In this document: positions 44,229 to 55,139 of the stretch, piece by piece
Position numbering within the stretch: position 1 is the first letter of the stretch
How the letters are laid out: every line of letters begins with the position of its first letter
Assembly: GCF_036346105.1 (NCBI RefSeq)
Contig: NZ_CP107811.1
Span: 682,001-746,000, forward strand
DNA from: Streptomyces sp. NBC_00539
Lineage (GTDB): Bacteria > Actinomycetota > Actinomycetes > Streptomycetales > Streptomycetaceae
Reading direction: 5' to 3'
Length of the DNA: 64,000 nt
Position numbers and translations under genes: made by a program
Notes under the pieces: model-generated
The model's database searches: none
What the model was told of the DNA's origin: nothing
The model's input: only the letters and a program-made list of their open reading frames with translations

Positions 44229-47200
44229 TCAGGCGTGGTCCCGGGCGCGCGGGCGCAGCACCGGACGGGCGGGCCGGCCCGGGCCGTCCGCGGCGACCGC
44301 CCCTGCGGCGGCGAGGCGGGCTGCCAGCCCGGCGGGGGTCGGGGTTTCGAAGAGGTCCCGGATGGTCAGCCGGGCGCCGCACTCGCTGCGGACGCGGCCC
44401 ATGAGCCGGGTGGCGAGCAGGGAGTGCCCCCCGTGCGCGAAGAAGTCGTCGTCCGGGCCGGCGCCGGGCAGGCCCAGCACCTCGGCGAAGATCGTGCAGA
44501 GCGTCTGCTCGGCCGGGGTCTCCGGGGCGCGGCCGGCGGGACGCGCCACGGTGGCGGGGTCCGGCAGGGCCTTGCGGTCGAGCTTGCCGTTGGTGGTGAG
44601 CGGGAACGCGGGCAGGGCCAGGAACATGGCGGGGACCATGTAGTTCGGCAGGGCCAGACCGAGGGCGGAGCGCACCTCCTCGGGAGCGGGCGAGCCGGTG
44701 TAGTAGGCGATCAGCCGCTGCTGCCCGGCCTGGTCGCGGTCGACGGCGACCACGGCCTCGCTGACGCCCGGCACGGCGCGCAGGGCCGTCTCCACCTCGC
44801 CGAGCTCGATGCGGTTGCCGCGGATCTTGACCTGGTGGTCCTGGCGGCCGAGGAAGTCGAGCTGGCCGTCCGCGCGGAGCCGGGCCAGGTCGCCGGTGCG
44901 GTACATCCGGCTGCCCGGCTCGGCGGCGAACGGGTCGGGGACGTAGCGCTCGCTGGTGCGGCGGGGGTCGCGCAGGTAACCGGGGCCCACGCCCGTTCCC
45001 GCGATGAACAGTTCACCGGGCACCCCCGGCGGTACCGGGGCGAGGCCCTGGTCGAGGACGTACAGGCGGTTGTTGCGCAGCGGGCGGCCGACGGGCAGCC
45101 GCCCTTGTTCGAGCAGGGCGCCCACGTCGTGGCCGATGAAGGCGTGGGTGTTGTCGTCGGAGCACTCGGTGAGGCCGTAGGCGTTGATGATCGCCGCGTC
45201 CGGGTAGCGGGCGTACCAGCGCTCGCACAGTTCCGGGGGCAGGACTTCACCGTTGACGATGAACCAGCGCAGCTCGGGGAGCGCGGGCGGGACGGCGCCG
45301 GTGTCCCACAGGTCCACGGCGGCGCGGACGAAGGAGGGCACCGTCTCCAGCACGGTGATGCCGCGGCGCGCAGCGTCGGCGAAGAGCACGGCCGGGTCGC
45401 GGGCCGTGTCCCGGCTGACGAGGTGCACCCGGCCGCCGGTGATCAGCGGCGCGAGCATCTGCCAGACGGAGATGTCGAAGGTGAGCGGGGCGTTCATCAC
45501 CACCCGGTCACCGGTGGTCAGTTCGAGGTCGTCCAGCTTGCTCAGCAGGTGGTTGTTCATGCCCCGCCGGTGCACCATGGCGCCCTTGGGCTTGCCGGTG
45601 GAGCCGGAGGTGAAGCAGACGTACGCCAGTGCGTCGGGTCCGCCGGCGAGGGGGGCGCGCGACGCCGGGGCCGTGTCGCCCGTGTCCGCGAGGGCCAGGA
45701 CGCGGACGGCTCCCCCGCACGCGTCGGCGATCTCCCGGGCCCGCTCCTGCTGGGCGGGGGCGGCCAGCAGCCAGCCGATCCCGCCCGCGCCGAGCAGGTC
45801 GGCGGTACGGGCGACGGGCCCTTCGGGGTCGAGCGGCACGTAGGCGGCGCCCGCCCCCAGGATGCCGAGCAGGGCGACCGGGACGGCGGCGGTGGGTTCG
45901 CTGAGCACCGCGACGAGGTCTCCGGCGCCCACGCCGGCTTCGAGCAGCCGCAGGCTGAGCGTGTCGGTGCGGGCGATCAGCCCCGCGTAGCCGATCTCCC
46001 GGCCGCGGTCGTCGGTGACGGCCGTCGCGGCCGGGGTCAGCGCCGCCTGCTCCCGTACCCGCTCGACCACCTCGGCGTAGTCCTCGTCGCAGGCGGTGTC
46101 GTTCCACTCCACCAGCACCCGGTGCCGTTCGGCGGCGGAGAGCAGGTCCAGCGCGCCGACGGGCAGCCGGGGGTCCTCCACCACCGCTTCCAGGAGGCGG
46201 ACCAGCCGGTCGAGCACGGCCCGGGCCTGGTCCGCGCCGAAGACGTCGGGGCGGTAGTCGATCTGGAGGCGCAGCCGGGTGCCGGGGACGGCGGTCAGGG
46301 TGAGCGGGTAGTGGGCGGCGTCGTGCGGGTCCACGCCGGTGACGCGGAGGTCACCGCCGGAGAGTGCGGCGAGCCCGTCGGCGTCGACGGGGTAGTTCTG
46401 GAACGCGACGCAGGAGTCGAAGAGTTCCCCGGCGCCGGCGAGGCGCTGGACCTCCACGAGGCTGAGGTGGTGGTGCTCGATCAGCGCGGCCTGCTCCTCC
46501 TGGAGCCGGCCGAAGAGCTCCACGAGGGGCTCGGCGCGATCGATCCGCACCCGCACCGGAACGGTGTTGATGCACAGCCCCACGATGTCGGCGACACCGG
46601 GCAGCTCCGGGGAGCGGCCGCTGACGATGGCGCCGAACACCACGTCCTCGGAGCGCAGTTGCTGGCCGAGCAGCAGGGCCCACGCGCCTTGCAGCACGGT
46701 ACCGGGCGTCAGCCGGTGGGCACGGGCCAGCTCGGTGAGCCGGTCGGTGGTGGCCCGGGCGAGCTCGGTCTCGACCCGGTCCGGGAGCACCGCGCCCGGG
46801 GGTACGGACACCGGCGCCGTCCTGCTGCCGCCGGCGAGGCCGGCCAGCGACCGGCTCCAGGCGTCCCGGGCGGCCGCCGTGTCGCGGGTGCCGAGCCAGC
46901 GCAGGAAGGAGGAGTACGGGGTGACGGGCGCGGGCCCGCTGCCGTCGGGGCGGGCGTCGTGGGCGGCGAGGAGTTCCCGGACCAGGACGGGCCAGGACCA
47001 GCCGTCCATCAGGATGTGGTGGTAGGTGAGCAGCAGCCGGTGGCTGTGCGGCCCGGTGCGGATGAGGGTGAAGCGCAGCAGCGGCGGCCGGGCGAGGTCG
47101 AAGCGGCGGGCCCGGTCCTCGGCGAGCAGCGTGTCGAGGGCACGCCGCAGGGCGGGACCGTCGAGGGCGGAGAGGTCCTCCTCCCGCCAGGGGGCGCGTA

Positions 47201-47483
47201 CGTCGCGCTGCACGACCTGTGCGGGGTCGCCGGAGGCGCGGCGCAGGAAGCCGGCGCGGAGGTTGGCGTGCCGGGCGAGGACGCCGTCGGCGGCGTCCCG
47301 CAGCCGGCGGGCGTCGAGGGGGCCGCTGAGGTCCAGCAGCAACTGGGCCACGTAGACGTCGCGTTCGCTCTCGTCGAAGAGGGAGTGGAAGAGGATGCCG
47401 TCCTGGAGCGGTGACAGGGGCAGCACGTCCTCGACGCGGGACCGGACGGAGTCGGGTGACGGCTCGGTCGGCGGGTGGTTCAC
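44229..47483 (-). CDS. NRPS module C-A-T, D-accepting C domain
   Basis: The protein is 1,084 residues. The C domain begins [20 protein letters not shown] and has HHILMDG; the SPLQxGxLFHS start is that of domains placed after an epimerase. A-domain pocket residues are D I W E I N A D D. The acidic positions suggest a basic or polar residue, but no substrate is assigned. The NGEVLPPE and YGLTECSDD stretches are unusual. The T domain has GGHSLLAT. There is no TE. The best upstream partner is the T-E didomain protein of the same operon, because only that supplies a D-configured donor. GGAGGT lies seven bases before GTG 47483, a strong ribosome site. Confidence 0.9.
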   Translation of the reverse strand: MNHPPTEPSPDSVRSRVEDVLPLSPLQDGILFHSLFDESERDVYVAQLLLDLSGPLDARRLRDAADGVLARHANLRAGFLRRASGDPAQVVQRDVRAPWREEDLSALDGPALRRALDTLLAEDRARRFDLARPPLLRFTLIRTGPHSHRLLLTYHHILMDGWSWPVLVRELLAAHDARPDGSGPAPVTPYSSFLRWLGTRDTAAARDAWSRSLAGLAGGSRTAPVSVPPGAVLPDRVETELARATTDRLTELARAHRLTPGTVLQGAWALLLGQQLRSEDVVFGAIVSGRSPELPGVADIVGLCINTVPVRVRIDRAEPLVELFGRLQEEQAALIEHHHLSLVEVQRLAGAGELFDSCVAFQNYPVDADGLAALSGGDLRVTGVDPHDAAHYPLTLTAVPGTRLRLQIDYRPDVFGADQARAVLDRLVRLLEAVVEDPRLPVGALDLLSAAERHRVLVEWNDTACDEDYAEVVERVREQAALTPAATAVTDDRGREIGYAGLIARTDTLSLRLLEAGVGAGDLVAVLSEPTAAVPVALLGILGAGAAYVPLDPEGPVARTADLLGAGGIGWLLAAPAQQERAREIADACGGAVRVLALADTGDTAPASRAPLAGGPDALAYVCFTSGSTGKPKGAMVHRRGMNNHLLSKLDDLELTTGDRVVMNAPLTFDISVWQMLAPLITGGRVHLVSRDTARDPAVLFADAARRGITVLETVPSFVRAAVDLWDTGAVPPALPELRWFIVNGEVLPPELCERWYARYPDAAIINAYGLTECSDDNTHAFIGHDVGALLEQGRLPVGRPLRNNRLYVLDQGLAPVPPGVPGELFIAGTGVGPGYLRDPRRTSERYVPDPFAAEPGSRMYRTGDLARLRADGQLDFLGRQDHQVKIRGNRIELGEVETALRAVPGVSEAVVAVDRDQAGQQRLIAYYTGSPAPEEVRSALGLALPNYMVPAMFLALPAFPLTTNGKLDRKALPDPATVARPAGRAPETPAEQTLCTIFAEVLGLPGAGPDDDFFAHGGHSLLATRLMGRVRSECGARLTIRDLFETPTPAGLAARLAAAGAVAADGPGRPARPVLRPRARDHA

Positions 47484-47556
47484 GGCGGTTACCTCCGGTG
47501 GTGCGGGGTGGGTCGGGGGGCGGTTCGGGCCCGGCGGGTGCGGCGGACCGGCGGGT

Positions 47557-47612
47557 CAGGCCGGCAGGCGGGCAGGCCGGCAGGCGGGCAGGCGGGCGGG
47601 CCGGCAGGCGGG
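47557..47612. repeat. Seven tandem 8-bp units (CAGGCSGG)
   Basis: Units run without break as CAGGCCGG, CAGGCGGG, CAGGCCGG, CAGGCGGG, CAGGCGGG, CGGGCCGG, CAGGCGGG. They end exactly where the C-A-T stop codon at 47613 begins. This is a simple-sequence tract in the 129-bp gap between two NRPS genes, probably variable between strains. Confidence 0.9.
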
Positions 47613-50600
47613 TCAGGCCGGCCGGGGGCGGCGGGGGCGGCGGACCACCGCCGGTTCGTCGGCGGGCACGTCCTGCTCCGGGCTCTCGGTCAGCGCCACG
47701 GCGAGCTGCTCCACCGTCGGCGCGGCGAAGAAGGCACGGATGCCCACGGTCGAGCCGAGAGCCGAGCGCACCTCGGCGAGGAGACGGGTGGCGAGCAGCG
47801 AATGGCCGCCGAGGTCGAAGAAGTTGTCACGGACGCCGACCCGCTCATGGCCGAGGACAGCCTCCCAGACGGCGCACAGGGCGCGCTCGGTGCCGTTCCG
47901 CGGGGCCACGTGGGCCCGGTCGGCGGCGGCCGGGGCGGGGGCGGGCAGGGCCGCCGTGTCGATCTTGCCGTTGGGTGTCACGGGGAAGCGGTCCAGCAGC
48001 GTGAGCGAATGCGGAACCATGTAGTCGGGCAGGGCCGCGGCGAGGTGGTCGCGCAGGGCGGCCGCGCTCGGGGCCTCGGCGCCGTCGGCCGGCACGGCGT
48101 ATCCGGCGAGCGCGGGGCCGGCGGGGCCGGTCACCACGGTGACGGCGGCCTGTCCCACCGCGGGGTGCGCGGCGAGCACGTTCTCGATCTCGCCGGGTTC
48201 GATGCGCAGGCCGCGGATCTTGACCTGGCGGTCGGCCCGGCCGAGGTACTCCACCTGACCGCCCGCGTTCCACCGGGCCCGGTCGCCGGTGCGGTACATC
48301 CGCTCCCCCGCGGGCCCGTACGGGCAGGCCACGAAGCGTTCCGCGGTGAGGCCGGGGCGGTTCAGGTAACCCTGCGCCAGACCGCTGCCGGCGATGTACA
48401 GCTCGCCGGGAACCCCCGGGGGGACCGGGGCGAGCCGGTCGTCGAGGACGTACAGCCGGGTGCCGTCCAGGGGCCGGCCGATGGGGATCCGGCCGTCGGG
48501 GACGGGACGGCCGGGCGCGAGGGGGAAGACCGCCGAGAAGGTGGTGGTCTCCGTCGGCCCGTACGCATTGGTGACGGTGGTGTCCGGACAGGCCTCGCGG
48601 ACCCGGCGGACCATGGGCGGCGAGGCGGCCTCGCCTCCCGTCATCACCTCGCGCAGGGAGGCCAGTTCCGGCAGGTGCGCGTCGGCCAGTACGTTGAAGA
48701 GGGTGGCCGTCAGGAAGGTGCCGGTGACCTTCCGGTCGGCGATCAGGCGGGCGAGTTCCGCGACGTCCAGGTCCCCGGGCGGGGCCACCACCACGACGCC
48801 GCCGTTCAGCAGCGGCACCCACAACTCGTAGGTGGAGGCGTCGAAGGCGTGCGGGGAGCGGAACAGCACCCGCTCGTGGGCCCCGCCGCGCCAGCGGCTG
48901 TCCCGGGCGAGGGCGACGACCTCACGGTGCGGGACGGTGACCCCCTTGGGGGTGCCGGTGGAACCGGAGGTGTACATCACGTAGGCCAGGGCGTCGGCGT
49001 GCCCGGGGCCGCGGACCGTGGTGCGCGCGGCCCCCGTACCCGGTCCGGGCCGCAGCACACGTCCGGCACCGAGGGTTTCGCGGAGTGCGCCGTCGGACTG
49101 CGGGGAGTCCGTGACCAGTACGGCGGCGCCGGCGCCGGCCACGACGGCGGCGGACCGCGCCCGCGGGGCCCGCGCGTCCAGCGGCAGGTAGGCGGCGCCG
49201 GCCTTGAGCACGCCGAGGCAGGCGGCGATCAGCTCGACGGAGCGCTCCATCAGCACGGCGACGGTATCGCCGGAGCGCACTCCGAGGTCCTCCAGGCCGT
49301 CGGCGACCGCGTCGGAGAGCAGGTCGAGTTCCCCGTACGTGCCCTCGCGGTCGGCGCAGACCACGGCGGTGCGGCCGGGGTGCTCCGCGGCCCGCTCCGC
49401 GAACAGCGCGTGCACGGTCGCGCGGGAGTCCTGCGGGCGCGCGGGGCGGCCCGCGCGGCCCTCCAGCAGCTCGGCGCGCTCCCCGGGGGCGAGGACGTCC
49501 AGGGCGGCGAGGGGGGCGGCGGGGTCGCGGACGGCCTCGGCGGTCAGCCGTACCAGCCGGTCGAGCAGTGCCTGCGCGGTGGCCCCGTCGAACAGGTCGT
49601 CCGCGTATTCCAGGGACAGGCCGATCCCGGCCGGGGCGCCGGTGACGGGGTCGCGGCGCTCGTCCACCTCCAGGGTCAGGTCGAACTTGGCGGTACCGGT
49701 GCGGACCGCCTCCACCTCCGTGACGAGGCCGGGCAGTTCGGGGGCGGGGCCTTCGCCGCGCTGTCCGGCGACGGCGACCTGGAACAGCGGGTGCCGGGAC
49801 GGGGAGCGGGCCGGGTTGAGCCGTTCGACCAGGGATTCGAAGGGGACGTCCTGGTGGACGTGGGCGTCCAGGACCGCGTCGCGCACCCGGTCGAGAAGTT
49901 CTTCGAAGGCCGGGTCGCCGGAGGTGTCGGCGCGGACGACGAGGGTGTGCACGAAGAGGCCGATGACATCGTGCAGGGCCTCGTCGTCCCGCCCGTCGAC
50001 GGGGCAGCCCAGCGGGAGGTCGGTGCCCGCCCCGAGCCGGGTGAGCAGGGCGGCGAAGGCGGACTGCACCGCCATGAACGGCGTCGCCCGCCGGGCCTGG
50101 GCGAGGTCCGCGAGCGCGGTGTGCAGGGCGGGGTCGAGGCGCGCCGTCACCAGTGCTCCGCGGTGGGAGGCGACGGGCGGCCGCGGCCGGTCGGCCGGCA
50201 GCTCCAGCTCCTCGGGCAGCCCGGCCAGGGCGCGGGTCCAGTGGGCGAGCTGCCGGGCGTGGAGGGACGCCGGATCAGCGGGGTCCCCCAGCAGCTCGCG
50301 CTGCCAGATCGCGAAGTCGGGGTAGTGGAGCGTCAGTTCGGGCCAGTTCGGGTCCTCGTGGCGGACCCGGGCGGTGTAGGCGGCGGCGAGGTCCCGGACC
50401 AGGAGGTCCATGGACCGGCCGTCCCCGGCGATGTGGTGCAGGACGAGCAGCAGGTAGTGGTCCTCGCTCCCGTGCGCGAACAGGTGCGCGCGCAGGGGGA
50501 TTTCCGCGGCGAGGTCGAACGGCCGCCGGGCGGCGGCGGCGACGAGCCGCTCGCGCTCCTCGTGGGCGCACAGGACGACGGCCAGGTCCGGTGCGGCGGC

Positions 50601-50822
50601 GCCGGTGGCGAGGACCTCCTGCCGGGGGCGGCCCCCTTCGTCCGGGAAGAGGGTGCGCAGGGCCTCGTGCCGGTCGGTGACGTCGGCCAGGGCGCCGCGC
50701 AGCGCCGAGCGGTCGAGCGTGCCGCGCAGCCTCAGCCCGACGGGGATGCTGTACTGCGCGCCGTCATCGCCGTCGCGGCCGAGGAACCACAGCCGCTGCT
50801 GGGCGTGGGACAGAGGGATCAC
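47613..50822 (-). CDS. NRPS module C-A-T, L-accepting C domain
   Basis: The protein is 1,069 residues. The C domain starts at once ([14 protein letters not shown]) and has HHIAGDG; this is the L-accepting type. A-domain pocket residues read D A Y F M G A T F, close to the line 1 module 3 pocket, and suggest an aliphatic residue. The T domain has GGHSLLAT. The GTG start overlaps the stop of the T-E gene (GTGA), so the two are coupled in translation. Because its C domain wants an L-donor, its place in the chain is probably not directly after the T-E protein although the genes adjoin. Confidence 0.9.
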   Translation of the reverse strand: MIPLSHAQQRLWFLGRDGDDGAQYSIPVGLRLRGTLDRSALRGALADVTDRHEALRTLFPDEGGRPRQEVLATGAAAPDLAVVLCAHEERERLVAAAARRPFDLAAEIPLRAHLFAHGSEDHYLLLVLHHIAGDGRSMDLLVRDLAAAYTARVRHEDPNWPELTLHYPDFAIWQRELLGDPADPASLHARQLAHWTRALAGLPEELELPADRPRPPVASHRGALVTARLDPALHTALADLAQARRATPFMAVQSAFAALLTRLGAGTDLPLGCPVDGRDDEALHDVIGLFVHTLVVRADTSGDPAFEELLDRVRDAVLDAHVHQDVPFESLVERLNPARSPSRHPLFQVAVAGQRGEGPAPELPGLVTEVEAVRTGTAKFDLTLEVDERRDPVTGAPAGIGLSLEYADDLFDGATAQALLDRLVRLTAEAVRDPAAPLAALDVLAPGERAELLEGRAGRPARPQDSRATVHALFAERAAEHPGRTAVVCADREGTYGELDLLSDAVADGLEDLGVRSGDTVAVLMERSVELIAACLGVLKAGAAYLPLDARAPRARSAAVVAGAGAAVLVTDSPQSDGALRETLGAGRVLRPGPGTGAARTTVRGPGHADALAYVMYTSGSTGTPKGVTVPHREVVALARDSRWRGGAHERVLFRSPHAFDASTYELWVPLLNGGVVVVAPPGDLDVAELARLIADRKVTGTFLTATLFNVLADAHLPELASLREVMTGGEAASPPMVRRVREACPDTTVTNAYGPTETTTFSAVFPLAPGRPVPDGRIPIGRPLDGTRLYVLDDRLAPVPPGVPGELYIAGSGLAQGYLNRPGLTAERFVACPYGPAGERMYRTGDRARWNAGGQVEYLGRADRQVKIRGLRIEPGEIENVLAAHPAVGQAAVTVVTGPAGPALAGYAVPADGAEAPSAAALRDHLAAALPDYMVPHSLTLLDRFPVTPNGKIDTAALPAPAPAAADRAHVAPRNGTERALCAVWEAVLGHERVGVRDNFFDLGGHSLLATRLLAEVRSALGSTVGIRAFFAAPTVEQLAVALTESPEQDVPADEPAVVRRPRRPRPA

Positions 50823-52600
50823 AGCAGTTCTCCGAGCTGGGATTCGAAGGAGTCGAGGTCCGCCTGGCTGATGTCGGCCAGCGACACGTCGGACGGGGTC
50901 AGTGCGGCCGCCCCGGGCCGGCCCGTGTACCGGGCGAGCGCGCGCAGCACGGCGAACCACTCCTCGGCGAGGGCGCGGACCCGGGTTCCCGGATAGGCGT
51001 TGCCGGCCCAGGTCCACGTGGCGCTGAGGGTCAGTCCCCCGGGCCCTTCGTGGGCGGCCGCGTTGACCTCCACGGCATGGGCCATCGGCAGACCCTCGTC
51101 CGCGTCGTCCAGGGCGAAGGCGTGCCCGGGGGCGGCGGACCAGTCCCCGTCGTCCCCCATCGGGAACCGGCCGAGGTAGTTGAAGCCGATCTCGGGGATC
51201 CCGCGCCGGGCGAGGCCCGGGCCGGTCCGGGAGTTGAGGTGGCGCAGCAGCCCGAAGCCGATTCCCTTGTCCGGGACGGCGCGCAGGTCTTCCTTGACCA
51301 GGCGCAGGGCGGCGCCGAGTGCCGGCCCGCCGGCGCGGGCGTCGGCCGGGTCGGTCGGTCCCAGGTCGAGGCGGACCGGGTAGACGGTGGTGAACCAGCC
51401 GACGGTACGGGACAGGTCCAGGCCGTCGACCACGTCCTCCCGGCCGTGCCCCTCGACGTCGACCAGGACCCGGCCGCCGGCGGGGTCCTCGCCGGACGGG
51501 CCGTCGCCGCCGCCCTCGCCGTCGCCGTCGCGGCGCCAGTTCAGCACCGCCAGGGCCAGGCCGGTGAGCAGGACGTCGTTGACGGTGCCGTTGACCAGGC
51601 CGGGGACGGCCGTCAGCAGGGGGCCGGTGAACTCCGGCGGCAGGGTGAGCACATGGGTGTTCCGTGCGGTCTCCGGGTCGAGGGGGCCGGGTGGGCGCAC
51701 GCCGGCGAGCGGGGCGGGGGCCGGGCCCAGGACGTCGTACCAGCGGGTGGCCTCGCCCATCCGGCGGCCCGAGGTCGCGTCGGCGCGCAGCAGCTCCGCC
51801 CAGTGCGCGAACGGGGTGTGAACCGGGTCGGGTTCGGGGGCGGCGCCCGAGGCCAGGGCGGCCCAGCAGGTGCGCAGGTCGTCCTGGAGGATGCGCCAGG
51901 ACACCCCGTCGACGGCCAGGTGGTGGACGATGAGGGCGAGGCGTCCCTGCCGGTCGGCACCGCGGTCGAGCAGTACGGCCCGCAGCATGGTCCCGTCCCG
52001 GGGCGAGAGCAGCGCCCGCGCGGCCTCCATGCGCCGGCCCATGAGGGCGGGCAGTTCCTCGTCGGTGGCGGTGCGGGCGTCCACCCGCTCCACGAGCCCC
52101 GCGGCGGCCACCGTCCCGGGTTCGGGGATCTCGGCCGCCGGGACGGGCGCCGCGAGCCCCCCGGGCAGCCGCAGCCGCAGGACGTCGTGGGTGTCGAGCA
52201 GGGCCTGTACGAGACGTTCGGCCGCCGCGGCGTCGAAGCCCGCAGGCGTACGGACCACGAGCGACTGGTTGTAGCTGTCGACGGGGCCGTCCACCTCGCC
52301 GAGCCACTCCATGATCGGTGTGGCGGCGAGGGGGCCGAAGCGGCGCGGCGGCGCCGTCGGCCCGGACCGGCCGTGGGCCCGGTCGTCCGTACGGGCCGCG
52401 GCGGCGAGGGCGCTGACGCTCTCGCTGCGCAGCACCTCGCGGGTGGTGACCACCAGCCCCGCGAGGCGCGCCCGGCTGACGACCTGGATGGCCTGGATGC
52501 TGTCGCCCCCGAGGCCGGTGAAGCTCTGCCCGGGGTGGACCTCGGGCAGGCCCAGGACCTCGGCGAACAGGGTGCACAGAGTCGTTTCGTGGGCGGTCAC
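50819..52600 (-). CDS. NRPS T-E didomain protein without A or C domain
   Basis: The protein is 593 residues. A carrier domain comes first ([11 protein letters not shown] ... [15 protein letters not shown], Ser near residue 40); GGDS is the form usual before epimerases. The epimerisation domain follows ([44 protein letters not shown]). The T must be charged by another protein; the stand-alone A domain of the same operon is the natural candidate. This would supply a D-aminoacyl starter to the D-accepting C-A-T module. GTG 52600 overlaps the MbtH stop, and the next gene overlaps this one's stop, so three genes are translationally chained. Confidence 0.88.
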   Translation of the reverse strand: MTAHETTLCTLFAEVLGLPEVHPGQSFTGLGGDSIQAIQVVSRARLAGLVVTTREVLRSESVSALAAAARTDDRAHGRSGPTAPPRRFGPLAATPIMEWLGEVDGPVDSYNQSLVVRTPAGFDAAAAERLVQALLDTHDVLRLRLPGGLAAPVPAAEIPEPGTVAAAGLVERVDARTATDEELPALMGRRMEAARALLSPRDGTMLRAVLLDRGADRQGRLALIVHHLAVDGVSWRILQDDLRTCWAALASGAAPEPDPVHTPFAHWAELLRADATSGRRMGEATRWYDVLGPAPAPLAGVRPPGPLDPETARNTHVLTLPPEFTGPLLTAVPGLVNGTVNDVLLTGLALAVLNWRRDGDGEGGGDGPSGEDPAGGRVLVDVEGHGREDVVDGLDLSRTVGWFTTVYPVRLDLGPTDPADARAGGPALGAALRLVKEDLRAVPDKGIGFGLLRHLNSRTGPGLARRGIPEIGFNYLGRFPMGDDGDWSAAPGHAFALDDADEGLPMAHAVEVNAAAHEGPGGLTLSATWTWAGNAYPGTRVRALAEEWFAVLRALARYTGRPGAAALTPSDVSLADISQADLDSFESQLGELL

Positions 52601-52818
52601 CGGGGGGCGTTCCCGGCCAGGGCGGCCACCAGCGAGGCCGGTCGCATGTCGGTCCAGTTCCGCTCGACGTAGTCCAGGCAGTTCTGGCGCCCGTCGGGCC
52701 CGTGCACCAGGGTCCAGCCCGCGGGCACGGGCTGGGCGGCCGGCCACAGGGAGTGCTGGAGCTGCTCGTTGCGAAGGACGGTGTAGGAGGCCTGGTCGTT
52801 CTCGAAGGGGTTGCTCAT
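52597..52818 (-). CDS. mbtH: MbtH-like NRPS chaperone (line 2)
   Basis: The protein is 73 residues, with [46 protein letters not shown], the full family pattern. It is expected to bind and activate one or more A domains of line 2. It sits between the PLP/ATP-grasp gene and the T-E gene, and its stop overlaps the T-E start (GTGA). GAGGTGACC lies directly before the ATG region, about nine bases upstream. Confidence 0.95.
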   Translation of the reverse strand: MSNPFENDQASYTVLRNEQLQHSLWPAAQPVPAGWTLVHGPDGRQNCLDYVERNWTDMRPASLVAALAGNAPR

Positions 52819-52869
52819 GGGAGGTCACCTCGGTGTGTGGAAGGGAACGGAAAGGAAGGAAGGGGTTCG

Positions 52870-55137
52870 TCAACTACGGGGCGCGGGGCCCACGGAGAGC
52901 CGCAGCAGGCTCCGGGCGGCATCGAGGGCTTCGGTGACCCGCTGCGGCTCGCGGTGGCTCGCGATGAGGTACCCGAGCCGGTCGGCGGCGCTCCGTGCGC
53001 GCCGTACGGGAGTTCCGGGGGCGGCGGTGACCGTGACGGCCTCGATGCCCTCGGTCCGGGCCGCCGCCCCGGCACCCTCGACGGCCTCGAGGACCCCGTC
53101 GGTGTCGGCGAGCAGGAACTGGATGCCTGCGTGCCCCTCGTGGGCGGCTTTCAGCTCGGGCGGAAGTCCGACGGCCACCCGCAGCTGCTGCTCCAGCAGC
53201 CGTGTCCCGGTGGCGAGCCGTACCAGTTCCGGGATCATCCCGCCGGCCAGGCGCGGGTTGATCTCGATGACGGCGGGCCCTTCGGGGGTCAGTTTCACCT
53301 CGGTGTGGGTGGCGCCGAGGCGGACACCGGCCGCTTCGAGGGCCGCGGTCACCGTCTCGGTGATCTGCTGCGCCACCCCGGCCGGGAGCGGGGCGGGGAA
53401 CAGGTGGCGGTGCTCCACGAAGTGCGGGCTGCCGGTGACGGACTTGGCCGTGATGCCCACGCACTCGGTGCGCCCGTCCCAGGTGAACATCTCCACGCTG
53501 TACTCCGGCCCGTCGAGGTACTCCTCGACGAGTACGGTGCCCGCGGTCGGCATGCCCCGGACGTTGGTGGTGACGGCGAGGATGCGGGCGGCCTGGGCGG
53601 CGGCGGCGGCTTCGTCGGTACAGAGCAGGACGTCGTTGGAGCCGGAGTCGTCGGCGGGCTTGACCACGCAGGGCAGTCCGGTGCGGGCCACGGCGTCGGC
53701 GATCCGCGCCGGGTCCCGGACGATCGCGTACCGCGGCTGGCGCACACCGGCGGTGCCCAGCGTGGCGCGCAGGGCCGACTTGTCGCGGCAGACGGCCATC
53801 GCCTCCTGCGGGTTGCCGGGCAGGCCGAGCCAGCGGGCCAGGCCCGCCACGGCGGGCACGTAGAAGTCGCTGGTGGTGGTGATGCCGGCGATCTCCTCGC
53901 GCCGGAAGCGCTCCTGGATCGCGGCGCGCAGCGCGGGCGCGGAGTTGGTGTCGCAGCGCACCACCTCGGCGCCGGTGGCCTCCAGCCCCCGGTAGCGGTC
54001 CGGGTCGCCGGTCAGCAGGACGGGTGCGCAGCCCAGGTCCCGGGCGAGGTCCAGGGCCAGCATGCCGGTGCCGGTGGTGTTGGACTCCACGAACAGCAGG
54101 TGGCGCCGGATGTCCGCGGGCGCATCGTAGTCGCTGCGCGACCAGGTGCGGGCGACCTGCCCGGCGGGGACGGCGGCCGGCCGGGTGGCGCGCGGCACCT
54201 GCGCGAGGGCGTGGGCGGCCCAGTGCGCCTCGTCGTACACGGTGTCGGCGTAGCGGTCGCCCCGGTCGGGCAGGATGCCGACGATGCGGGTGCCCGGTTC
54301 GGCGCGCTCCGCGAGGTCGCCCAGCACCCGGTAGACGGAACCGGAGGTGTTGCCGCCGAAGATCTGCTGCTCGCGGGCGAGGTCCCATGCGGCGGCGAAG
54401 GCCTCGTGGTCGTTGAGCCAGTGCACCTCGTCGACGAGCGGGCGGTCGAGGTTCGCGGGCAGCAGGCTGTTGCCCAGTCCGCTCTGCAGGCGCTGCGGTA
54501 CGTCGGGCTGGCCGAAGAGGGCGCTGCCGACGCAGTCGACGCCGACCACCCGCAGCCCCGGCAGGGTCTCCTTGACGGCGCGGGCGGTGCCGCACAGCGA
54601 GCCGCCGCTGCCGACCGCTGCTACCAGGGTGTGGAACTCGCCCAGGTCTGCGACGAGTTCGTCGGCCAGGCCGCGGTAGGCACCGGGGTTGTCGGGGTTG
54701 GTGTACTGCTGCGGCCAGAACGCGCCGGGCAGTTCGCGCATCAGCTCCGCCAGCCGTTCCAGGCGGGCGCTTTGCCAGCCGTGGCTGGTCATCGCCTCGA
54801 CCACGTGCACCCGGCAGCCCAGGGCGCGCAGTTTGGCGAGGGTGACGGGGTCGATGCGGGGGTCGGTGACGATGTGGACGTCGTGGCCGAGCGCCCGTCC
54901 GACGAGGGCCACGCCCAGGGCCATGGTGCCGGACGAGCTCTCGATGACGGGGGCTCCGGGGGCGAGGACGCCGAGCCGGCGGGCTTCGAAGAGGATGTTG
55001 CGGGCGACGCGGTCCTTCATGGCGAACAGGTTCTGCAGTTCCAGCTTGGCGTAGACCTCCACCCCGCGTGCCTCGCCCAGGCGGAGCCGGACCAGGGGGG
55101 TCCGGCCGATCGCGTCGGTGACGGTGTCGAACAGCAT
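52870..55137 (-). CDS. PLP-dependent synthase/ATP-grasp fusion, diaminobutyrate cassette
   Basis: The protein is 755 residues. Residues 1-330 are a cysteine-synthase-type PLP enzyme: IGRTPLVRL, the PLP lysine at K41 (LFAMKDR), ESSSGTMALG near 65 and the phosphate loop AVGSGGSL near 174. After a linker, residues 350-755 form an ATP-grasp ligase (LPCVVKPADDSGSNDV, VLVEEYLDGPEYSVEMF, VIEINPRLAGGMIPE). Fused proteins of this kind are known from uridyl-peptide clusters, where they are linked to 2,3-diaminobutyrate. Known or proposed chemistry: replace the phosphate of O-phosphothreonine with the amino group of an amino acid donor. The ATP-grasp role is unclear. The ATG lies two bases after the kinase stop, so it is the third gene of a tight trio. 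Confidence 0.85.
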   Translation of the reverse strand: MLFDTVTDAIGRTPLVRLRLGEARGVEVYAKLELQNLFAMKDRVARNILFEARRLGVLAPGAPVIESSSGTMALGVALVGRALGHDVHIVTDPRIDPVTLAKLRALGCRVHVVEAMTSHGWQSARLERLAELMRELPGAFWPQQYTNPDNPGAYRGLADELVADLGEFHTLVAAVGSGGSLCGTARAVKETLPGLRVVGVDCVGSALFGQPDVPQRLQSGLGNSLLPANLDRPLVDEVHWLNDHEAFAAAWDLAREQQIFGGNTSGSVYRVLGDLAERAEPGTRIVGILPDRGDRYADTVYDEAHWAAHALAQVPRATRPAAVPAGQVARTWSRSDYDAPADIRRHLLFVESNTTGTGMLALDLARDLGCAPVLLTGDPDRYRGLEATGAEVVRCDTNSAPALRAAIQERFRREEIAGITTTSDFYVPAVAGLARWLGLPGNPQEAMAVCRDKSALRATLGTAGVRQPRYAIVRDPARIADAVARTGLPCVVKPADDSGSNDVLLCTDEAAAAAQAARILAVTTNVRGMPTAGTVLVEEYLDGPEYSVEMFTWDGRTECVGITAKSVTGSPHFVEHRHLFPAPLPAGVAQQITETVTAALEAAGVRLGATHTEVKLTPEGPAVIEINPRLAGGMIPELVRLATGTRLLEQQLRVAVGLPPELKAAHEGHAGIQFLLADTDGVLEAVEGAGAAARTEGIEAVTVTAAPGTPVRRARSAADRLGYLIASHREPQRVTEALDAARSLLRLSVGPAPRS

Positions 55138-55139
55138 GG

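Noticed and set aside
43578..47414. A 1,278-codon plus-strand frame opposite the C-A-T module and the 5' part of the stand-alone A domain
   Set aside because: Gly/Arg/Val-rich shadow with no motif; the minus-strand frames are full-length NRPS domains with good ribosome sites.
47557..47612. Possible CRISPR-like array
   Set aside because: Units are 8 bp, contiguous and without spacers, and no cas gene is present.
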